Origin: Portulaca oleracea
Taxonomy: Eukaryota; Streptophyta; Magnoliopsida; Caryophyllales; Portulacaceae
DNA length: 64,000 bases
Assembly (NCBI GenBank): GCA_029582165.1
Contig: CM055875.1
Span: 29,344,644-29,408,643, forward strand
Direction: 5' to 3'
Made by a program: the position numbers and the translations under genes
Notes under the pieces: model-generated
Told to the model about the DNA's origin: nothing
Database searches by the model: none
Seen by the model: only the letters and a program-made list of their open reading frames with translations
Part shown: piece by piece, positions 57,338 to 64,000 of the stretch
Layout of the letters: each line of letters starts with the position of its first letter
Position numbering within the stretch: position 1 is the stretch's first letter

Positions 57338-58546
57338 TGTTCGGTCTCATTTTGAGCCGAGTTAAGACCCTAAATTGAGTATCTTTTATTGCGATTTCTT
57401 CACTTGATTGGAAAATTAGTGTGATTTGCAGATCTTAATCCAAATTCATAGAGAAGTGAAAAGAAGTGGAGAAAAGATGAAGATTTAAGAGAGAATTGGA
57501 GAATTAAAAAGAAGATGGGAAGAAGAACTAAAAGAAGCGGCCCAATCGTGCGAGATCCGGCCCAAGAATGAGCGGAAGACAAAAACGCTGGTTGCGTTTT
57601 AAAAACGCAGGCAGCGCCTGAGACAGAAAGTGAGGAAAGTCGAGTAATACAAAACGCTGGCTGCGTTTTTAAAACGCTGGCTGCGTTTTTCTACGGAAAA
57701 CTCAAAGACCAAATACAAAACGCTGGCTGCATTTTTAAAACGCTGGCTGCGTTTTTAAAATGCTGGCTGCGTTTTTCTACGGAAAACTAAAAAACGGAAT
57801 ACCAAAACGCTGGCTGCGTTTTTCACCCACTGCCTATAAAAAGACCTAGCCGCCGCGAATTAAGGGGGTTACTTTTTAGATGAATTATGATAGTTATTTT
57901 TTTTAGGTTTACTCGTTCTTAGCATTATTGTTCTAGGGTTTAGTTCATTATTTTTTTTTCTTGCTTTTGCTACCATTATTCTTCGATTGTAATTCACTCG
58001 TCCAATCTTTAATGTAATTCAATTTTTAATTCTCGTTCTTATCGCTTTTTGTTTTTAGTCTTGTTATTTCGAGTTATTAGTATTAGTTCCACAAAAATCC
58101 AATTTTTAGTGAAGAGGAGGATTAAAGTTCCTCGAATTCTCCCTTCAGGTGAGGATTCGAGCAGTCTTAGTAATCCAAATCACGCCTTTCTTGTTTGTTC
58201 GGGAGAAAGATTCGTGATTCAAAGATTCAAGGTTAGAACAATGCATCCTATGTATAATTTCGTTCCTTTAGTAATTAGTTTAGTATTTACATTCATCGTT
58301 CTTAATTATTTTAAATAGCTTTCTTAGTTAGAAATTTACTTTCTTGTTAAATTAGGTTTAGTTCATCTTTAAGTTCTTGTTTTCCTTAGTTTTTATTGCT
58401 TTCAATCTTGATTAATTTAGTTAGTTTAATTATTTACTGCTTCCTGCATATTGAAAACCCTTCCAAACCAATTTCCTGAAAACCTAACACACCATTCCTG
58501 AGGTACGACAACCCTTACTTTTTACCCCAAATACCACAACCGAACA
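57338..58546 (+). repeat. Complete 3' LTR, 1209 bp
   Basis: Starts TGTTCGGTC and ends ACCGAACA, a perfect 7-bp inverted terminus. It carries seven GCTGGCTGC(G/A)TTTTT units at about 57585-57825 against five in the 5' LTR, and the TATA box at 57835-57842. Confidence 0.92.
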
Positions 58547-58551
58547 GCTAC

Positions 58552-59786
58552 CATAAATTTTGTAGTCACTAGTCATATTTTGACCGAACCGTTCGGTTTG
58601 GAAGTCTCTCAAAATGTTGAATTTTGTAGGAATTTTGTGGATCGAATTTCGAAGTGTATGGAGCAAAATTGGGAAGAAAAACTTATGAAAAATCCATATG
58701 AGAGTATGGGGCAAAATTTTACCCGTGCAATTCGATTATATGAAATGAATTGCATCCAAAAATAGGTAAGCTAAAGCTAAAACCTATAATCAATACAGAC
58801 AAAGACACGAACTAAAAAGAATCTAAGCATATGCAAGAGACCAAGAGTACTATATTTTCTTTTTTAAGATAAACTTAGGCCCCATTCTTTTATGCGGTGA
58901 ATTTGTTGTACGGTAAGTTGTGGTATAGTGAGTTGCGGTGAGTTGCGGTAAGCTGTGGTGGAAATAATAAATGGGTGTTGAAATATTTTATTAGGAAATA
59001 TATTAAATAATAAATAAATTGCGGTGGATTGCGATAAATTACGGTGGAAATAATTTTGTGGATTTCAAATAATTTTGTGGAAATATATTAAATAAAAAGG
59101 TAAACGATAATTTGTGGTGAGTTGCTGTAGGTTGAGGTAAATTTCGATAAATTGCGGTGTGGTAACTTACGGTACTGCATAAAAGAACGGAACCTAAGTA
59201 CTTATTTATCTAGATAGATTGGACAAACACAATTTTTTTAATTCAAACACAAGCTTAATTTTATTTTCTTTTTTATCAAATATATACATTATTGGGGACA
59301 TTTTTCAGATGAGAAAACTGGGAGACGAGGGAAGCATGCCTATTGTTATCGGTTTATGATAATGACAAGGGAGAGCTTTTTTATTTATTTTAGTTACCCC
59401 TTTTTTATCGTTAAAAAAAGGAGGGGAAATTAGATTGAGCCCTCCAAATTAATGATAACCATGAATTAATTAAGATGAGTATAATTTTGTCCCATCTCCC
59501 AAGCCATTGAAAGACGTCCATCTAATAACCCATGACATGAGGACCTTCATTTGAAAGTTGAAACCCAAATTTGGCTTTTGTCCTTCCTGTTTGTCTCTCC
59601 TTCAATTCCTCCATTTTGTGTCTCCCTTTTCCAACTCTGAATTGTTTGTGGGAAAGAAAGGTCGTCGTCCTCTTTCCCATCTCTTCTGGGTTTGAATGAG
59701 TTTTTGGGGGGTAATTGTGTGTTGAACAAGGAGAAAAATAGAGGCGGGATTAGGAAGAAAGGGGCAAATTGATTAGAAATTGAATA
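58552..59786. other. Upstream region of the protein phosphatase gene
   Basis: It contains one MITE (58878-59194) and otherwise AT-rich sequence. The CT-rich stretch at about 59560-59690 is probably the 5' UTR or proximal promoter. Confidence 0.5.
58878..59194. mobile_element. Harbinger-like MITE, 317 bp
   Basis: The termini GGCCCCATTCTTTTATGCGG and the inverse of TGCATAAAAGAACGGAACC match. Flanks TTA and TAA are close to, but not exact for, a 3-bp duplication. The interior repeats GGTAAGTTG/GCGGTGAGTTG motifs. Confidence 0.75.
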
Positions 59787-61520
59787 ATGATGACAATGGA
59801 AGGGTCAATGGATGAGAATGTGTTGGATGATATTATACGAAGATTATTGGAAGGCAAAGGTGGGAAACAAGTCCAACTATCAGATGGTGAGATCCGCCAG
59901 CTTTGTGTCAATGCTCGTAACATCTTCCTCTCTCAGCCTAATCTCCTTCAACTCCATGCCCCCATTAGGATTTGTGGTACTTTCTCTCTCCCCTAACTCT
60001 ATTTATCAACATATGCCTCTGCTGTCAAATTCTGTGGTTGGCTCCATTTAGTTCCTTTCAACAAATTCTGGGTTTCTTGGGAATTTGATTTTGTTGTACA
60101 GTACTAGTTTCTTATTGGTGGTTTAGATGATACGTATTGAATGGAAATGAAGGTTATCAATCTCTTTATAAAGATAATATAAAATGCTATCAATCTCTTT
60201 ATGAATATATGCCTCTGGTGTGAAATTCTGGGGTTGGCTCCATTTAGTTCCTTTCTGGGTTTGTTGGGAATTTGATTTTGTTGTACAGTACTAGTTTTTG
60301 TTTGTATCTTGAGAATCACCAATAATTAGTGTTGGGAATTGGGTAGTGTTGTAGTTTTAGTTTGTTTCCAGAGAACCACCAATAAAATTACAAGTGCTAA
60401 AGTATAGGTCCTCCTGCAGGTGATATACATGGGCAATATCAGGACCTTTTAAGGCTTTTTGAATATGGTGGATATCCCCCATCAGCAAATTACCTCTTCC
60501 TAGGGGATTATGTGGACCGAGGCAAGCAAAGTCTAGAGACAATATGTCTTCTCCTAGCATACAAAATAAGATACCCGGACAAGATTTTCCTTCTGCGAGG
60601 AAACCACGAAGATGCAAAGATTAACCGCATTTATGGATTCTACGATGAATGTAAAAGGAGATTTAACGTTCGATTATGGAAGATCTTCACGGACTGCTTC
60701 AACTGTTTGCCTGTGGCTGCACTTATTGATGAAAAGATCGTGTGCATGCATGGTGGATTGTCTCCAGAGCTACGGGACTTGAAGCAAATAGACGAGATTG
60801 AGAGACCAACAGAAGTACCAGACAACGGCCTCCTTTGTGATCTTCTCTGGGCAGATCCAGACCCTAAGGCAGATGGCTGGTCAGACAGTGATAGAGGTGT
60901 CTCCTGTACTTTTGGGGCCAATGTGGTCACTGAGTTCTTAGACAAGAATGATCTTGATCTCATTTGTCGCGGGCATCAGGTAAAATGACCCCTTTTCATT
61001 TCCACATACATAATGTATGTCATCCTTATACAAAAAAAATAACACAGAGTTCCTGTTTCTGAGGTTCATGAAAGGTAATTTCACTTGAGATTTTAAACAG
61101 GTGGTGGAAGATGGGTATGAATTTTTTGCCAAGCGAAGATTAGTCACTATATTCTCAGCTCCAAATTACGGTGGGGAATTCGACAATGCCGGAGCGCTTT
61201 TAAGCGTTGATGAATCCCTAGTATGTTCCTTTGAGATACTGAAGCCGAGAGAAGGGAGTAGTTCTAAGCTGAAGAAGGTAAGACTAAATTTGCTATAGGC
61301 CATGAACTGGACTCATGCTACTTTGGGAATATTTACTTTTTGTTCTAGTTGAAAATTACTTGAGCCTTGACAATGCATCTCAAAGGTGGTTATTATGAAC
61401 ATACAGGATTAGGAAAGTTCATTTGAATGTTGACAATGTGTTGCTGTTATTTTGTTGGATTTTGACTTGATTTTTCTTTTTCTGGGTGTTGAATAGGTCC
61501 CTAAAGCTGGAGCAGCCTGA
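59787..61520 (+). CDS. TOPP: Type-1 serine/threonine protein phosphatase catalytic subunit (TOPP/PP1)
   Basis: Four exons (59787-59976, 60420-60979, 61101-61277, 61497-61520) with GT-AG borders and matching phases give 316 residues, normal for plant PP1. Metal and catalytic motifs are complete: GDIHGQ (64-69), GDYVDRG (92-98), RGNHED (123-128), MHGGLSP (His174) and CRGHQ (His249). PP1 removes phosphate from serine/threonine with two metal ions and works with many regulatory subunits in nucleus and cytoplasm. Residue 274, in the SAPNYxGEFDNAG loop, is Gly where mammalian PP1 has the microcystin-reactive Cys273. A second in-frame ATG directly follows the first, so the start could be one or three codons later. 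Exon 4 adds only seven residues (VPKAGAA). Confidence 0.95.
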
Positions 61521-62709
61521 CAGATAAGGACAGAAATTGTATAATTGTAGTAAAAGAATATCCTCCCGAGTTCAAATCTTATTATAGTGTTCATGGGTTG
61601 TCAGGATAAGTAAAACAAAAACCACCAAAAACCTGCAAAAACAATTGAGAAATTCACAACTGCGTTGTATCAGAGGAAAAGTTATTTAGGCTACGAAGAC
61701 ATGTATAGGATTGTGCAGGAGCCAAGAAAGAGTTAAAATTCTTTTCCTTGTAATTTCTCCAAAGAGGTGGGTTTGTACCTTGGGTCACCCCCCTTTGGAT
61801 CTTTTATCTACTTGTATTTTTTTGGGCTGGCATCTTTATCTTTTTGTTCAATGTCAGATGTTAGCCTCTCCATAAGGGTTTTTGGCTGCTATCTTGTATC
61901 CAATTATGTATCTTGATTTGTTCTCAGAAGTTACATTAATGGTCCATATACTTCTCTTTACAACTTTCCTAGAATTTGCTTTAAAAAAACGAACGGGAAA
62001 GATTGGTGTGTCATGGAAATTGGGAAGATAACTATCGTTAGTTCTACATCAATTACTTTGGAAATATGTTTCTTTGTCCATTCAACTTGAAACAATGAGT
62101 TGTTTTTATACGTAGGGAAAAGGCAACTGTGACTAGGCTCTATTGCTTGAAAAATGAGATGGAAAGAACATTTTTTCAAAGTCTCAGCTCTATGAAAACC
62201 GAAGGAAGAAGGTTTTCATGGAAAATATTGGAGAAAATTTAGAAATTTTATACTGATTTTTGTTACCGGTATTTTTTCTTTTAAATTTGAGAGAAAAGTG
62301 AAAAAAAGAAAGTATGATAGATTAGATGGGATGGGATGATTAGGGAAGGAGCAAATGAAGGCATGGATTGACGAAAAAAAAGGAAAAGATTTTTATACTA
62401 AATTGGTGAAGAGAGAGAATCATTTCATTTTTTAAGAATCAAACCGATTTTAGAATGTAGTTAATAGGCATTAACAAGGTGAAATCAGATTGAAGATCAA
62501 AGACTACCATCCTTTATGGTATCGACCCAAATAGCACATATATGTCCAATTAAAATCTAAGCTCAAACAAATATGAAATGAAACTTATAATATAATTAAT
62601 GGGACCATAATGATTCATGGTCCTGGGACTGTACGTGATCTAAGCACTACATTAACAAGTAAAAATGAGAAAAATAGGAAATTAAAAAACACTGTATATA
62701 AAAATATCA
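61521..62709. other. 3' flank of the phosphatase gene
   Basis: Probable 3' UTR for the first few hundred bases, then AT-rich intergenic DNA. No further gene or clear repeat. Confidence 0.5.
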
Positions 62710-63250
62710 AGTGAGACCATGCAAACTAAGCATGCCCAACTTGCTTGTGAGATAATTGAATTGCACACTCTCAAGAACTTTAGTGAAAGATCAATTGGTT
62801 GTTGCTTGGACTTGATGTGAGATAGTTGTTGTATGTGTGTTTTAAGTTTTTTTTATGCAAAAGAATAACAATCTATTTTGATATGTTTGATATGTCCATG
62901 GAAGGCATGATTACTGGCAATATAAAGCACAACTTAACTATCATGATTAGACGAATAGGCTTCATGTGAGACACATCCAAAGATACTCGAAACTGTATGA
63001 TCTGTTCAAGCTCACTAACAGCAAAAGTCATAGGCTAATACTCTACTTTAGTTGAAGGGTCGGAAACAATACTTTGCTTTTTGTTCTTCCAAGATATTAG
63101 AGAACTCCAAACATGATAAAATATTCCACCAGAGATTGCCATAAGATATGCTCCCAATCTAAATAACATAAGCCAACTTTCTTAGGTGACAAAAGACCGG
63201 TATTTTTTCAAGTAATTAGTAACTTACGCCCAAACCGAAATGCATTTCTC
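62710..63250 (-). pseudogene. Copia RNase H fragment
   Basis: On the minus strand, SSLISWKNKKQSIVSDPSTK then VEY, the classic copia RNase H block, is followed by MTFAVSELEQI, then ASNHAFHGHIKHI-like sequence. It ends with the tail FTKVLESVQFNYLTSKLGML, as in copia polyproteins just before the 3' LTR. Several stops and gaps show decay. No LTR was found beside it. Confidence 0.8.
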
Positions 63251-63573
63251 AACTACTAGTTTCAATTGTTAATTCCCACAAGTTGTGGTCACCAACACAC
63301 ACCTTAACTTGTGTAACTCACGTGTTACTCTTAACGTCAACTTATAGAACGTATCAGAATAACGCTAGAAGTCGTCCACTTGTGTGAACAGTCGGGCCAC
63401 AACAGGATGCTATATCAAAGGTGATGGATTTCATAGCTATGTCTCCAACTCAAGACCCTCCCACTCATACTAGAGTATATTTAATTGGAAGACTGTAATT
63501 GCTAATGTTTACCTTTTCCTAAAAAAGGCATTTTATACATTTTTTAATGGAAGACCTTTATACATATTAACTA

Positions 63574-63786
63574 CTACCTCTGTCCCAAAATGTTTGTCCG
63601 TTGACTAAATTTTGACCGTTGATTACTCACAAATTATAACGAGTTACAATATAAAATTACCGTCATTGTAATCTTTAGCAAATTATCTTTCTAATGGTAG
63701 TGATTTCATATTTTAATTCATTTTAATTTGTGAGTACTTAACAGTTAAAATTTAGTCAACGGACAAACATTTTGAGACGGAGGTAG
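63574..63786. mobile_element. Stowaway-like MITE, 213 bp
   Basis: CTACCTCTGTCCCAAAATG and the inverted ATTTTGAGACGGAGGTAG, with TA on both sides. The arms pair over most of the length (GTCCGTTGACTAAATTTTGA and its inverse). Confidence 0.9.
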
Positions 63787-64000
63787 TAATAATGTCAGAT
63801 ACTACTAACAAAAATTTAATAAAAAATATTAACTACTTATAAAAGTATAACAATATAAATAAAAAATAAAGTAACCATTTACATTCCACCTAAGATAATT
63901 TATTAATAAGAAAAATATTTATGCTTTCAGAAAAAGAAAGTCGTATAATATATCACATCACTTATCAACAACAACAACAAACCACTGAATGTTCCCACTA
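63787..64000. other. Right-edge intergenic DNA
   Basis: AT-rich; nothing recognised. Confidence 0.6.

Larger units (their letters stand above)
50938..58546 (+). mobile_element. Deletion-derived Ty3/gypsy element (Athila/Tat-like), 7.6 kb
   Basis: TGTTCGG opens and CCGAACA closes the element, and a perfect 5-bp duplication GCTAC flanks it (50933-50937 and 58547-58551). The 5' LTR survives only to about 51702; its last ~440 bp, the primer-binding site and the start of gag are missing. The 3' LTR is complete at 57338-58546. Inside, gag and protease remain, the reverse transcriptase breaks off after its first motifs, and integrase is reduced to its C-terminal part. It is immobile on its own. Confidence 0.93.

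Noticed and set aside
57585..57830. CRISPR-like array
   Set aside because: The repeats are in an LTR of a plant retrotransposon, have no unique spacers of constant length, and recur in the other LTR.

Overview
This window is plant nuclear DNA, most likely from a eudicot. The genes have short exons and GT-AG introns, some introns exceed 2.5 kb, and the intergenic DNA is AT-rich and packed with plant-type transposons. These include LINEs with an RNase H tail, Ty3/gypsy and copia LTR elements, MULE, hAT, Harbinger-like and Stowaway elements. The species cannot be named from the sequence.

Five host genes look intact. Exon by exon, their reading frames join without a break. (1) 9580-13677 (+): a 13-exon membrane acyltransferase of the heparan-alpha-glucosaminide N-acetyltransferase family. 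(2) 20374-22282 (+): a 98-residue HIG1-domain (hypoxia-responsive) mitochondrial protein. (3) 24979-29162 (+): a five-exon secreted GDSL esterase/lipase. (4) 39097-48006 (-): an eight-exon MCTS1 homologue with an 11-nt first coding exon and a proposed 15-nt last exon. (5) 59787-61520 (+): a type-1 serine/threonine protein phosphatase (TOPP/PP1). They are unrelated housekeeping or metabolic genes and form no pathway or cluster.

Most of the rest is mobile DNA. Left part (1-9.3 kb): a decayed LINE with an RRM-type ORF1, split by two MITEs, then a Pack-MULE-like element carrying a spliced gene fragment. 12-18.7 kb: a copia LTR in a gene intron, an RRM-coding pseudogene split by a 0.84-kb MULE-type element, and a complete 1.94-kb non-autonomous gypsy element with both LTRs and a 5-bp target duplication. 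21-33 kb: a Cassandra-like solo LTR with a 5S rRNA remnant, a nested Stowaway cluster, hAT and Harbinger-like MITEs, and fold-back MULE-type elements. 33.6-35.1 kb: a second Pack-MULE carrying two exons and the intron of an alpha/beta-hydrolase gene. 35.6-44.1 kb: two 5'-truncated LINEs of one subfamily in opposite orientations, flanking the last two exons of MCTS1. 50.9-58.5 kb: a 7.6-kb Athila/Tat-like gypsy element with a perfect target duplication but two large deletions. 62.7-63.3 kb: a copia RNase H fragment.

The strongest findings are the target-duplication-delimited Pack-MULE with an alpha/beta-hydrolase fragment, the 5S-bearing solo LTR inserted into an unidentified coding remnant, the deletion-derived gypsy element with variable fold-back repeats in its LTRs, and the micro-exon structure of MCTS1 with its convergent LINE pair. 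I found no clearly new biological system. All coordinates were worked out by eye from the sequence, and no database search was run.
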